A stretch of DNA of 14,030 nt from an uncultured Erysipelotrichaceae bacterium (GTDB lineage: Bacteria > Bacillota_I > Bacilli_A > Erysipelotrichales > Coprobacillaceae): positions 1 to 14,030 of the forward strand of contig UQVG01000020.1 of assembly GCA_900544435.1 (NCBI GenBank). Direction: 5' to 3'. The notes under the pieces are model-generated. The model saw only the letters and a program-made list of their open reading frames with translations. It searched no databases and was not told the origin of the DNA. The position numbers were made by a program, and so were the translations under genes. Below, piece by piece: positions 6,379 to 14,030 of this stretch (its first letter is position 1; each line of letters starts with the position of its first letter).

Positions 6379-8991
6379 ATGGAAAAATTAGTTGTAATAG
6401 ATGGGAATTTTTGGTTATTTAGTTGTTATTATGCAACAGCTGCTATGGGGAATTTAATGGTCAATAAAGATGGTGTACCAACCAATGCTGTTTATGGTTT
6501 TGCTAATAGATTAGAAAGTTTATTGAAACAAAATCCTGAGTATATTGTGGTTGCTTTTGATGCAAAAGGGAAGACTTTTAGAAGTGAGCTATTGGAAGAA
6601 TATAAAGGGACAAGAAAGCCAACACCGGATGAACTTGTTTGTCAGTTTTCAATGGTTAGAGAATATTTAGAAGCTCATCATATTCCTTATATTGAAAAAG
6701 AAGGCTATGAAGGTGATGATATTATTGGAACGATTTCTAAAAAAGCGTCAAGTCAAGGCATGGAAGTAGCTGTTTATACAAATGATAAAGATATGATGCA
6801 ATTGATCGATTCAAATGTTAAACAATACAAAAAGCCTCAAAAGACCAATGATTATGAAGTTATTACAGTTGAAAGTTTTAAAGAAAAATATAATTTAGAA
6901 CCTGATCAAATGAGAGATCTTTTAGGTCTTATGGGAGACAGTGCTGATAATATTCCAGGAATTCCAGGAATTGGTGAAAAAACGGCTTTGAAGTTATTAA
7001 ATCAATATGGGACAATAGAAAATCTAAAGGAACATATGGATGAATTAAAAGGTAAAATGGGTGAGAAAGTTAGAACGAATATTGAATTGGGACTTTTATC
7101 TAAAAAGATTGCCACAATTATAACAGATGCACCTGTTGAATTAGATTTAGATGCTTGGAAATATGAAGGACAAGAATATAATGATGATCTTGCAGAGTTT
7201 TACAGACGTTATGATATGAATTCTTTACTTAAAAGAATGTCTCTTTCTACAGAAACAAAACAAAGTAAACCTTTAGAATATAAAATTGTTGAAACTTTGC
7301 CAAATATTAAAAAGAATACAGCTTTAATTGTAGGAGTCTATGATACGAATTATCATAAATCGGCTATTTTGGGATTTGGTCTTTATAATAAAGATGAAGC
7401 CTATTATATTTCTTTAGAAAATGCTATGCATGATGAAAACTTTAAGTCTTTCTTAAAAGATGAAAAGATTGAAAAATATGGTTATGATATAAAAAAATGT
7501 ATCAATGCTTGTCGTTGGCATGGATTAGAAGTTAAAGGGTATACTTTTGATTTACAGCTTGCTTCTTATATTTTAAATCCTTCTTTAAAAGATGAAATTA
7601 AAATTGTTTGTGATTATTATCAATATTTTGATTTACAATTTGATGAGGAAGTTTTTGGAAAAGGTGCTAAAAAACATGTTCCTGAAGAAGATGTCTTATC
7701 GAAACATTATGTTTTACAAGCTAAAGCAATTTATGAATTAAAAAATGAAGCAGAACAAAGATTGAAAAAAGATCAACAATTTGATTTATACAAAAATGTT
7801 GAAATGCCTGTAGCGTATATTTTAGCGGATATGGAATTTCAAGGAGCTAAAATGGATAAAGATGTTTTAAAACAATTAGGAGATACTTTTAAAGGACAAA
7901 TTGATCAATTAGAAAAAGAAATTTATTTATTGGCACATAAAGAATTTAATATTTCATCTCCTAAACAATTAGGAGAAGTTCTTTTTGAGGATTTAGGATT
8001 ACCTAATGGTAAGAAAACAAAAACAGGTTATTCCACATCAGTAGATGTTTTAAATAAATTAAAAAATGTTCATCCAATTATTGATAAAGTTCTAAATTAT
8101 CGTACATTAAGTAAACTTTATTCAACTTATATTATTGGGTTACAAGAACAAATCTTTATTGATGGAAAGACACATACTATTTATAATCAAGCTTTAACTC
8201 AAACAGGACGTTTATCATCAACAGATCCTAACTTACAAAATATACCAGTCAAAACAGAAGCAGGAAAACTTATTAGAAAAGCGTTTGTTCCTGAATATGA
8301 TTATTTAATATCTTTTGATTATTCGCAAATTGAATTACGTGTACTTGCTCATCTAGCCAATGTCGCAAGTTTAATAGATGCCTTTAATCATGATAAAGAT
8401 ATTCATCGTCATACCGCAAGTGTTGTTTTTGGTGTAAGTGAAGAAGAGGTTACATCAACAATGAGACGAAATGCAAAAGCTGTTAACTTTGGAATTATTT
8501 ATGGAATGTCTGATTATGGCTTGGCTGAACAATTAGGTGTCACTGTTAAAGAAGCTAAATCATTTATTGAAAAATATTTTGAAAAATATGCTGAGATTAA
8601 AGACTATATGAATAAAAGCATTGCTTTTGGAAAAGAAAATGGTTATGTTTCAACTGTCTTAAATAGAAAAAGATATATTCCAGAAATCAATGAAAAGAAT
8701 TATATGAGACAAGAATTTGGAAAAAGATTAGCGATGAATTCTCCAATTCAAGGATCAGCCGCTGATATTATCAAGCTTGCAATGATCAAAGTGGATCAAT
8801 TATTAAAAGAAAATCATATGAAATCAAAAATGATTTTACAAGTACACGATGAGTTGATTTTTGATGTTTATCAAGATGAATTGGATAAAATGATGAAACT
8901 TGTAAAAGAAGGAATGGAAAGTGCTTATCAAATGAAAGTGGAATTAAAAGCGGAAGGAACATACGCTAAAAATTGGTATGAGTTAAAGTAG
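6379..8991 (+). CDS. polA: DNA polymerase I
   Basis: A-family polymerase that removes RNA primers and fills gaps in replication and excision repair; 870 residues from the start chosen. The N-terminal 5' nuclease (about 1-285) has D8 in VVIDGN, D113/D114 in EGDDIIG, TNDKD (134-138) and GDSADNIPGIPGIG starting at 186. The middle 3'-5' exonuclease fold (about 300-460) lacks its metal ligands: there is no DxE motif, and the positions of E. coli D424 and D501 are C374 and Q447, as in the inactive Bacillus enzymes. The polymerase domain has motif A DYSQIELRVLAH from D647, the O-helix RRNAKAVNFGIIYG (696-709) and motif C QVHDE (821-825). The O-helix phenylalanine F704 is the type that discriminates against dideoxynucleotides. 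It sits 1 nt after dnaE and 8 nt before mutM. Confidence 0.98.
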   Translation: MEKLVVIDGNFWLFSCYYATAAMGNLMVNKDGVPTNAVYGFANRLESLLKQNPEYIVVAFDAKGKTFRSELLEEYKGTRKPTPDELVCQFSMVREYLEAHHIPYIEKEGYEGDDIIGTISKKASSQGMEVAVYTNDKDMMQLIDSNVKQYKKPQKTNDYEVITVESFKEKYNLEPDQMRDLLGLMGDSADNIPGIPGIGEKTALKLLNQYGTIENLKEHMDELKGKMGEKVRTNIELGLLSKKIATIITDAPVELDLDAWKYEGQEYNDDLAEFYRRYDMNSLLKRMSLSTETKQSKPLEYKIVETLPNIKKNTALIVGVYDTNYHKSAILGFGLYNKDEAYYISLENAMHDENFKSFLKDEKIEKYGYDIKKCINACRWHGLEVKGYTFDLQLASYILNPSLKDEIKIVCDYYQYFDLQFDEEVFGKGAKKHVPEEDVLSKHYVLQAKAIYELKNEAEQRLKKDQQFDLYKNVEMPVAYILADMEFQGAKMDKDVLKQLGDTFKGQIDQLEKEIYLLAHKEFNISSPKQLGEVLFEDLGLPNGKKTKTGYSTSVDVLNKLKNVHPIIDKVLNYRTLSKLYSTYIIGLQEQIFIDGKTHTIYNQALTQTGRLSSTDPNLQNIPVKTEAGKLIRKAFVPEYDYLISFDYSQIELRVLAHLANVASLIDAFNHDKDIHRHTASVVFGVSEEEVTSTMRRNAKAVNFGIIYGMSDYGLAEQLGVTVKEAKSFIEKYFEKYAEIKDYMNKSIAFGKENGYVSTVLNRKRYIPEINEKNYMRQEFGKRLAMNSPIQGSAADIIKLAMIKVDQLLKENHMKSKMILQVHDELIFDVYQDELDKMMKLVKEGMESAYQMKVELKAEGTYAKNWYELK

Positions 8992-8999
8992 GTGAAAAA

Positions 9000-9809
9000 A
9001 TGCCAGAATTACCAGAAGTTGAAACGGTTCGACGAACATTAGAAAATTTTATTTTAAATAAAAAAATTGAAGATATAAAAATTTTATATCCTAAAATCAT
9101 TGATGATGATCAAGAAGAATTTGTGCAAACTTTAAAAAATAAGACTTTTAAAGAGATTGATCGTGTAGGGAAATATTTGATTTTTAAATTGGAGGATGTT
9201 GCCTTTATTTCTCATCTTAGAATGGAAGGAAAGTATCAAATATGTAAAAAAGGGGATATACTTTCTAAACATGACCATGTTATCTTTGTATTAGATGAGG
9301 GCATGGAGTTAAGATATAATGATGTTAGAAAGTTTGGAAGAATGAAGTTGGTGGATCATGATGATTATAAAAATCAACTGCCTTTAAGTAAATTAGGTCC
9401 TGAACCTTTTGAAATAGATTACTTAGAGCTTTATCAAAAACTTAAAAAGAAAAATAAAGCGATTAAAACAGTTCTTCTAGATCAAAGTATTATGACAGGG
9501 ATAGGAAATATATATGCTAATGAAATTTGTTATCAAATGCATTTAAATCCTTATACTAAAGCCAATGTTTTAAGTAAAAAGAGAGTTAAAGAATTAGTGG
9601 ATGTTGCTTGTGAGATTTTAAATAAGGCTATTTTACAAGGTGGAACGACAATTCATTCTTTTAGTGCTAATGGAATTGATGGTTTGTTTCAAGTGCAATT
9701 AAAAGTGCATATGCAAAAGCATTGTCCATTAGGACATGAGATAAAAAAAGTAATGATTAATGAAAGAGGGACATATTATTGTCCAATATGTCAAAAGGCA
9801 AAAAGATGA
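9000..9809 (+). CDS. mutM: Formamidopyrimidine-DNA glycosylase (Fpg/MutM)
   Basis: Base-excision glycosylase/AP lyase that removes 8-oxoguanine and formamidopyrimidines. The 269 residues are the normal length. Seen: N-terminal MPELPEVETVRR, in which P2 becomes the catalytic N-terminal proline after Met removal and E3 the acid; K58 in VGKYL; M75, and R110 in NDVRKFGRM; MTGIGNIYANE (165-175) with N170; and a C-terminal zinc finger with R256. The finger is unusual. The second pair is the normal CPIC (261-264), but the first pair, usually CxxC, reads CPLGH, leaving C242 and possibly H246 as ligands. Position next to polA is conserved in many Bacillota. Start ATG 9000 follows AGGTGA at 8990-8995. 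Its TGA stop overlaps the coaE start in ATGA. Confidence 0.97.
   Translation: MPELPEVETVRRTLENFILNKKIEDIKILYPKIIDDDQEEFVQTLKNKTFKEIDRVGKYLIFKLEDVAFISHLRMEGKYQICKKGDILSKHDHVIFVLDEGMELRYNDVRKFGRMKLVDHDDYKNQLPLSKLGPEPFEIDYLELYQKLKKKNKAIKTVLLDQSIMTGIGNIYANEICYQMHLNPYTKANVLSKKRVKELVDVACEILNKAILQGGTTIHSFSANGIDGLFQVQLKVHMQKHCPLGHEIKKVMINERGTYYCPICQKAKR
9793..9798 (+). promoter_or_regulatory. Ribosome binding site deciding the coaE start
   Basis: AAAAGG lies 7 nt before ATG 9806, within the end of mutM. It supports the ATGA start-stop overlap over an in-frame TTG at 9779. Confidence 0.6.
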
Positions 9810-10402
9810 AAGTATATGGGATAACAGGAAGTATTGCGTGTGGAAAGTCTACAGTAACACGTTATTTAGTTGAAAAAGGATATAAAGTTGTTGATGCAGA
9901 TCAACTTTCTAGAGATGCTTTAACAATTGATCAAGAAAGTATTTTGAAAGTTCAAAATTTATTTGGTTGTGTAAATGAGGGTATTGTTGATCGAAAGGCA
10001 TTAGGAAAGATTGTTTTTCATGATACAAAAGCTAAAAGACAATTAGAGGGGATTATACATCCTTATGTTATTTCTAAGATGAAAGAAGAAATTGAAAAAA
10101 ATAAAGATAAGGATTGTATCTTCTTAGATATTCCTTTATTATATGAATCTCATTTGGAATATTTATGTGATGAAATTATTGTTGTTTATTTAAATGAAAA
10201 AAAACAAGTTCAAAGATTAATGACAAGAGATCATATTGATGAAAAATATGCTTATACGATTATGAATAATCAAATTTCTTCTTTAAAGAAAAAAGAAATG
10301 GCGGATATTGTTTTTGATAATAATCAAGAAGTAGAAGATTTATATAAACAAATCGATGAATTTATAGAAAGGATCAGTCATGAAAGAATTATTAACGAGT
10401 GA
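9806..10402 (+). CDS. coaE: Dephospho-CoA kinase
   Basis: Catalyses the last step of coenzyme A synthesis, phosphorylating the 3'-hydroxyl of the dephospho-CoA ribose with ATP. The 198 residues match the family length. The P-loop GITGSIACGKST runs 5-16. Other family motifs are VVDAD (28-32), LEGIIHPYV (80-88), DIPLLYE (108-114), RLMTRD (137-142) and the closing ADIVFDNN (166-173). The start overlaps the mutM stop by four bases, and the 3' end overlaps dnaB by 23 nt, so translation of all three is probably coupled. The placement between mutM and dnaB matches gene order known from other Bacillota and has no obvious functional link to DNA metabolism. Confidence 0.96.
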   Translation: MKVYGITGSIACGKSTVTRYLVEKGYKVVDADQLSRDALTIDQESILKVQNLFGCVNEGIVDRKALGKIVFHDTKAKRQLEGIIHPYVISKMKEEIEKNKDKDCIFLDIPLLYESHLEYLCDEIIVVYLNEKKQVQRLMTRDHIDEKYAYTIMNNQISSLKKKEMADIVFDNNQEVEDLYKQIDEFIERISHERIINE

Positions 10403-11633
10403 TATTTATCAAGTAAGAAGTAGTTATATGTTAGATGTAATAGGGTATAAAACGTTATTACAACTTTATCAACCATTATTAGGAATGGAAGCTACTGCTC
10501 TCTATTTGACACTCAATAGTGAATTAGATCAAATGACACTGACAAAAAGTCCTGCCTTGATTTCTAGATTATGTAAGATATGTGGTTTTTCATTGAATTC
10601 TTTACAAGATGCATTTAATAAATTAGAAGCAGTAGGACTTGTTTGTTCATATGTTAAACAAAAAAATGATAATCGTTATCTCTTTGATTTGCAAATGCCT
10701 TTATCACCTCAAGAATTTATGAATCATCGTATTCTAAATAGTTTATTAAAAGAAAGATTGAAAGATGAATATGAAAAGACAGTTGCAACTTTTCAAGTGT
10801 ATAATGTTAATTTAAATGATTATCAAGAGATCACATCATCGTTTACAGATGTTTTTGAAATTCATTTACATGATAAAAATGTTTTACAAAATAAAAAATA
10901 TAAACAAAAGATACACCAATCTATCGAAAATAATTATGATTTAACTTTATTTTATCAAGGTTTAGAAAACTTACAGTTATCAAAGAAAATGTTTACAGCT
11001 GATGATGAAAAAGTAATTCAACAACTAGGAATTTTATATCATGTTAACGCTTTAGATATGCAAGATCTTGTTAAACAGTCAATGGTTGATCAACATTTAA
11101 ATAGTCGACTTTTAGCGCAAAATTGTAGAAATTACTATGATTTGAAAACACCAGAGAAATTTACAGAGGTCTTTCATAAACAATCTCCTTTACTTCAAAG
11201 TGAAAAACAGGGAGACTCTTCTTTGCAACAACATATTTATTATTTAGAAAACATTTCACCTTATGATTTATTAAAAGATAAAATGGGTGGTAAAGAACCT
11301 CTTAAAAGAGATCTTCAGGTAATTGAATCTGCTTTATCAACATTGCAATTAGAACCTGGTGTAGTTAATGTTTTAATAGAAACAACATTACAAAAATGTG
11401 ATCAGTCATTACCTAAGAATTTTATTGAAGCATTAGGTAGTCAATGGAAAAGAAAGAAAATTAAAACAGTACAAGAAGCTATTGAAGAAGGAAAAGCGTA
11501 TTTGAAATATCAAAATCAAAAACATCATGATTGGGATGATTTTACAAAAAATATTCAAATTGTTTCTCAAGAAAAATCATCACAAGAAGAAGTTGATGAG
11601 GATGCTTTAGCGATGTTAGAAAAATATGACTAG
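10380..11633 (+). CDS. dnaB: Replication initiation and membrane attachment protein DnaB (Bacillota primosome type)
   Basis: Primosomal protein that with DnaD and DnaI loads the replicative helicase at the origin; it is not the helicase called DnaB in E. coli. The 417 residues are somewhat shorter than the Bacillus subtilis protein (about 470). The N-terminal region carries the family signature LYQPLLGMEATALY (29-42), a winged-helix-like segment to about 105, and PLSPQEFM (107-114). The C-terminal DnaB/DnaD domain, about 288-375, includes YDLLKDKMGG, the segment EPGVVNVLIETTL (325-337), and W356 with KTVQEAIEEG. Sequence divergence is high, and the call rests on these blocks plus the adjacent dnaI. 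The ribosome site AAAGGA (10368-10373) and the start both lie inside coaE. Confidence 0.9.
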   Translation: MKELLTSDIYQVRSSYMLDVIGYKTLLQLYQPLLGMEATALYLTLNSELDQMTLTKSPALISRLCKICGFSLNSLQDAFNKLEAVGLVCSYVKQKNDNRYLFDLQMPLSPQEFMNHRILNSLLKERLKDEYEKTVATFQVYNVNLNDYQEITSSFTDVFEIHLHDKNVLQNKKYKQKIHQSIENNYDLTLFYQGLENLQLSKKMFTADDEKVIQQLGILYHVNALDMQDLVKQSMVDQHLNSRLLAQNCRNYYDLKTPEKFTEVFHKQSPLLQSEKQGDSSLQQHIYYLENISPYDLLKDKMGGKEPLKRDLQVIESALSTLQLEPGVVNVLIETTLQKCDQSLPKNFIEALGSQWKRKKIKTVQEAIEEGKAYLKYQNQKHHDWDDFTKNIQIVSQEKSSQEEVDEDALAMLEKYD

Positions 11634-11644
11634 GAGGAAATAAA

Positions 11645-12532
11645 ATGCAAAATTTACAAGATTTACATCTATTTGATGATAATCAAAGCTTTCAAAAACA
11701 AAAAGAAGAAAGTATTAATGAACTCATGAATGATCCATATATTATGAAAGTTTTATCTGATGGTAAAGTTGGACGTGATTTTGTAGAAGATAATTGGGTA
11801 GAATTTTTGGATTTTCAAGAAGATATGCAAAAGTGTAAAAATTGCACTGGACTTCATCAATGTCATAAGGTTTCTAAGGGAATGAAACAAGCAGTAAATG
11901 TAGAAAATCAACATTTAAAAACAGTTCTTTTACCTTGCAAGTATGGTAAAGAAATATTAGAAAAGCAAAATATATTAAGTCATATTACTGTTTCAAATGT
12001 GAGTGATGATTTATTGTTGTCTGATTTAAAATCAATTAAGGATATTATGAATAAAGAGCTTGCAAGTACAATTGATCATTTCTTATCAAATACTTCAAAA
12101 AAAGGGTTGTTTATTTATGGACCATCAGGTTGTGGAAAATCTACATTAGCTGGTTTTTTAACGAGATCACTTGCTAAACAAGGATATCGTTTAGGATATA
12201 TTCATTTTCCTACATATTTAATAGATTTGAAGAATTCTTTTAGTGAATTTGGAAATGATAATAATATAGAGGAACTTCGTAATGTAGATTATTTAGTGAT
12301 TGATGATCTAGGTGGAGAAAATGTGACGAGTTGGTCAAGAGATGAGGTATTATCTGCGGTCTTGACTTATCGTAGTCAGAATAAAAAAATCACATTATTT
12401 ACAAGTCAATATGGGCAAGATGATTTAATAAAAATTTATACTTTGAAAAAAGATGCACGTGAAAAAATAAAAGTAGAGCGCTTACTTAACACAATATTTA
12501 CAATGAGTATGCCAATTATGATAAAACAATAA
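11645..12532 (+). CDS. dnaI: Primosomal protein DnaI, helicase loader ATPase
   Basis: AAA+ ATPase that loads the hexameric replicative helicase onto DNA together with DnaB. Of the 295 residues, the first 110 or so form the helicase-binding domain with a zinc site: C64, C67 and C98, plus a histidine or cysteine from the HQCH cluster at 71-74. The ATPase part has Walker A GPSGCGKST (159-167), Walker B YLVIDD (216-221) and sensor-1-like FTSQ (252-255), followed by the basic ERLLNT region near the end. AGGAGG at 11632-11637 overlaps the dnaB stop and is well spaced for ATG 11645. It is the last gene of the replication cluster. No clear hairpin terminator follows, so some transcripts may run into pfkA. 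Confidence 0.95.
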   Translation: MQNLQDLHLFDDNQSFQKQKEESINELMNDPYIMKVLSDGKVGRDFVEDNWVEFLDFQEDMQKCKNCTGLHQCHKVSKGMKQAVNVENQHLKTVLLPCKYGKEILEKQNILSHITVSNVSDDLLLSDLKSIKDIMNKELASTIDHFLSNTSKKGLFIYGPSGCGKSTLAGFLTRSLAKQGYRLGYIHFPTYLIDLKNSFSEFGNDNNIEELRNVDYLVIDDLGGENVTSWSRDEVLSAVLTYRSQNKKITLFTSQYGQDDLIKIYTLKKDAREKIKVERLLNTIFTMSMPIMIKQ

Positions 12533-12561
12533 GATTTAGCATAATAAATGTGTAAAAATTC

Positions 12562-12591
12562 TTGTAGAAAAGTCATGATTTGTGCTAAAAT
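12562..12591 (+). promoter_or_regulatory. Predicted promoter for pfkA-pyk
   Basis: A TAAAAT -10 box (12586-12591) is preceded by TG at 12583-12584, giving an extended -10 element. A partial -35 TTGTAG lies at 12562-12567, with an 18-nt spacer. The predicted start of transcription is near 12598, leaving a leader of about 33 nt. This lies in the 98-nt gap after dnaI, the longest gap in the window. Confidence 0.55.
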
Positions 12592-12598
12592 CACTATG

Positions 12599-12616
12599 TA
12601 TGAAATGTTATGAAAT
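12599..12616 (+). repeat. 8-bp direct repeat in the pfkA leader
   Basis: TATGAAAT occurs at 12599-12606 and again at 12609-12616, a 10-bp period, between the predicted transcription start and the pfkA ribosome site. One helical turn of spacing would suit a DNA-binding regulator, but chance in AT-rich DNA is a fair alternative. Confidence 0.4.
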
Positions 12617-12622
12617 AGGGAG
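12617..12622 (+). promoter_or_regulatory. Ribosome binding site deciding the pfkA start
   Basis: AGGGAG lies 8 nt before ATG 12631. The in-frame GTG at 12622 overlaps this site and therefore cannot use it. Confidence 0.7.
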
Positions 12623-12630
12623 TGAACATT

Positions 12631-13590
12631 ATGGTTAAATGTATAGGAGTTTTAACTTCTGGAGGAGATGCTCCAGGAATGAACGCTGCTGTTCGTGCAG
12701 TAGCGCGTACATGCTTAAATAAAGGAATTGAAGTTTATGGTGTAAAACTTGGTTATAAAGGTTTACATGATGGAGAATTTATTAAGTTTGATCGTCATAG
12801 TACACGTAATATCATCAATATCGGTGGTACTATGTTAAAATCAGCAAGATTTCCTGAATTCAAAGATCCTGAAGTAAGAAAAGAAGCAATTGAAAAAATG
12901 AAAGAAGTAGGAATGGAAGCTTTAGTTGTTATCGGTGGTGACGGAAGTTACAATGGTGCATTAAAGTTAACTGAAATGGGAATCAATTGTATTGGTATTC
13001 CAGGAACAATTGATAATGATATTCCTGATACTGATCATACAATTGGATTTGATACTGCATTAAATACAATTGTTGATGCATTAGATAAATTAAGAGATAC
13101 ATCAAGTTCTCATCAAAGATGTACAATCCTTGAAGTTATGGGACGTAGATGTGGAGATTTAGCTATCAATGCTGGTATTGCTGATGGTGCTGAAATGGTT
13201 ATCACTAGTGAAATCGGTTTTGATGAAAATAAAGTAATTGAAGTATTAAAAGCTTCAAAAGCATCTGATAAAAAACATGCAATTGTTGTTATTACAGAAC
13301 ATATTACAGATGTACATGAATTAGCTAAAAAAGTTGAAGCTGCAACTGGTTTTGAAACTCGTGCAAACGTTTTAGGACATATGCAACGTGGTGGTAGACC
13401 ATCTGCAAGAGATAGAGTTCTTGCTTCAAGAATGGGTGTTTATGCCGTTGAATTACTTGAAGCTGGAAAAGGTGGTTTATGTGTAAGTGAAGTAAATGGT
13501 CAAATCAAAGGATTACCAATTACTGAAGTATTAGGACATAAACGTGAAACTGATTTTAGTATTTACGAAGATGCTATTAAACTTCGTTAA
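12631..13590 (+). CDS. pfkA: ATP-dependent 6-phosphofructokinase
   Basis: Phosphorylates fructose 6-phosphate to the 1,6-bisphosphate, the committed step of glycolysis, usually as a tetramer. From the ATG at 12631 it has 319 residues, the standard bacterial length. Seen: [15 protein letters not shown] (6-20); R72; GGDGS (102-106), where the glycine at 104 marks the ATP-using rather than pyrophosphate-using type; PGTIDND (124-130) with catalytic D128; R163; MGR (170-172); and LGHMQRGG (248-255). R22 and R26 occupy effector-site positions, so ADP activation and phosphoenolpyruvate inhibition of the classical type are plausible. The later GGxPxAxDR block reads GGRPSARDR (254-262), with arginines where serine and phenylalanine are common. 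It has its own predicted promoter and is followed 39 nt later by pyk. Confidence 0.98.
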   Translation: MVKCIGVLTSGGDAPGMNAAVRAVARTCLNKGIEVYGVKLGYKGLHDGEFIKFDRHSTRNIINIGGTMLKSARFPEFKDPEVRKEAIEKMKEVGMEALVVIGGDGSYNGALKLTEMGINCIGIPGTIDNDIPDTDHTIGFDTALNTIVDALDKLRDTSSSHQRCTILEVMGRRCGDLAINAGIADGAEMVITSEIGFDENKVIEVLKASKASDKKHAIVVITEHITDVHELAKKVEAATGFETRANVLGHMQRGGRPSARDRVLASRMGVYAVELLEAGKGGLCVSEVNGQIKGLPITEVLGHKRETDFSIYEDAIKLR

Positions 13591-13629
13591 TATAAACTTA
13601 AATGAAAATATGATTGTGAGGATATTAGG

Positions 13630-14030
13630 ATGGTATTAGAAAAAGAAAGAAAAAAGAAAACACGTATTGTGTGTACAATTGGACCAGCTTCTGAAGATAA
13701 AAAAGTCTTAACTAAATTAGTTCAAGCTGGTATGAATGTAATGAGATTAAACTTCTCTCATGGTGATTTCGAAGAACATGGGGGAAGAATTAAAACTTTA
13801 AGAGAAATCAACAAAGAATTAAACAAAAACGTAGCTATCTTATTAGATACTAAAGGACCTGAAATTAGAACTGGTGATTTCGTTGATGGAAAAACTGAAT
13901 TCAAAAAAGGTCAAGTTTCTACTATCTGTGTTGAAGATATCGTAGGTACAAGTGAAAGATTCACTATCACTTATAAAGATTTATATAAAGATGTTAAACC
14001 AGGTGGTTTCATCTTAGTAAATGATGGTCA
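13630..14030 (+). CDS. pyk: Pyruvate kinase, 5' part (cut by the window end)
   Basis: Makes pyruvate and ATP from phosphoenolpyruvate and ADP. Only the first 133 codons are present; the frame is open to the window edge. Seen: TRIVCTIGPAS (11-21); MRLNFSHG (38-45), with R39, N41 and S43 as the expected ATP/K+-site residues; and LLDTKGPEIRTG (71-82), leading into the B domain. The N-terminus has a lysine-rich stretch several residues longer than in Bacillus subtilis. GAGGA at 13618-13622 supports the ATG at 13630. With no terminator or promoter visible in the 39-nt gap, it is probably transcribed with pfkA, an arrangement common in Bacillota. Confidence 0.96.
   Translation, partial: MVLEKERKKKTRIVCTIGPASEDKKVLTKLVQAGMNVMRLNFSHGDFEEHGGRIKTLREINKELNKNVAILLDTKGPEIRTGDFVDGKTEFKKGQVSTICVEDIVGTSERFTITYKDLYKDVKPGGFILVNDG

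Noticed and set aside
9779..9805. TTG at 9779 as the coaE start
   Set aside because: It would place nine extra residues before the conserved MKVYGITG start; ATG 9806 has AAAAGG upstream and forms the typical ATGA overlap.
9807..10402. Mycoplasma-type code (TGA as tryptophan), suggested by the low GC
   Set aside because: TGA ends mutM and coaE exactly where the families should end, and tryptophans in recognisable conserved positions are TGG.
12533..12592. Terminator after dnaI from the imperfect inverted repeat
   Set aside because: The arms are about 40 nt apart and no T tract follows; the right arm overlaps the predicted -10 box.
12622..12630. GTG at 12622 as the pfkA start
   Set aside because: It lies inside the AGGGAG ribosome site; ATG 12631 gives the standard 319-residue enzyme.
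1..14030. CRISPR array, tRNA, insertion sequence, riboswitch or genes on the minus strand
   Set aside because: No regularly spaced repeats, cloverleaf-like segments, terminal inverted repeats or long leaders were seen. The + strand is filled by recognisable genes, with no gap above 98 nt.

Overview
This is an ordinary-looking chromosomal segment of a low-GC Gram-positive bacterium (Bacillota). The bases are strongly A/T-rich and every gene lies on the + strand. The primosome proteins DnaB/DnaI are of the Bacillus type, and DnaE and PolA lack working proofreading sites. The pfkA-pyk pair also fits Bacillota. TGA acts as a stop (ends of mutM and coaE), so the code is standard and not mycoplasmal. 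Compact proteins plus this gene order suggest Erysipelotrichia (a Coprobacillus/Erysipelatoclostridium-like gut organism); that assignment is inference.

Layout. Positions 23-1312 encode a CNNM/CBS/CorC-type membrane protein, closed by a hairpin terminator that overlaps its stop codon. Then come a TRAM-domain protein of the TrmA/RlmD rRNA m5U-methyltransferase family whose catalytic motifs are missing (1341-2648), and a small TSCPD-domain protein (2664-2909) closed by a second terminator. A 101-residue four-helix membrane protein of unknown function follows (2953-3258). A promoter with a perfect TATAAT sits at 3285-3290. It leads a tightly packed replication/repair cluster, 3312-12532: dnaE, polA, mutM, coaE, dnaB, dnaI, with gaps of 1-11 nt or overlaps. 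A 98-nt gap carries a second promoter, followed by pfkA (12631-13590) and the 5' part of pyk (13630 to the window end).

How the genes fit together. DnaE extends primers, DnaB and DnaI load the replicative helicase, PolA processes Okazaki fragments and fills repair gaps, and MutM removes oxidised guanine. CoaE makes coenzyme A and is coupled to mutM and dnaB by overlapping reading frames. PfkA and PykA are the two regulated kinases of glycolysis.

No gap exceeds 98 nt between genes. I see no tRNA, rRNA, CRISPR array, insertion sequence, riboswitch or phage gene. Four genes (dnaE, polA, coaE, pfkA) have longer open frames whose upstream starts I rejected on ribosome-site and family grounds. The most interesting item is the intact but catalytically stripped RlmD-like protein that keeps its TRAM domain and four Fe-S-type cysteines.
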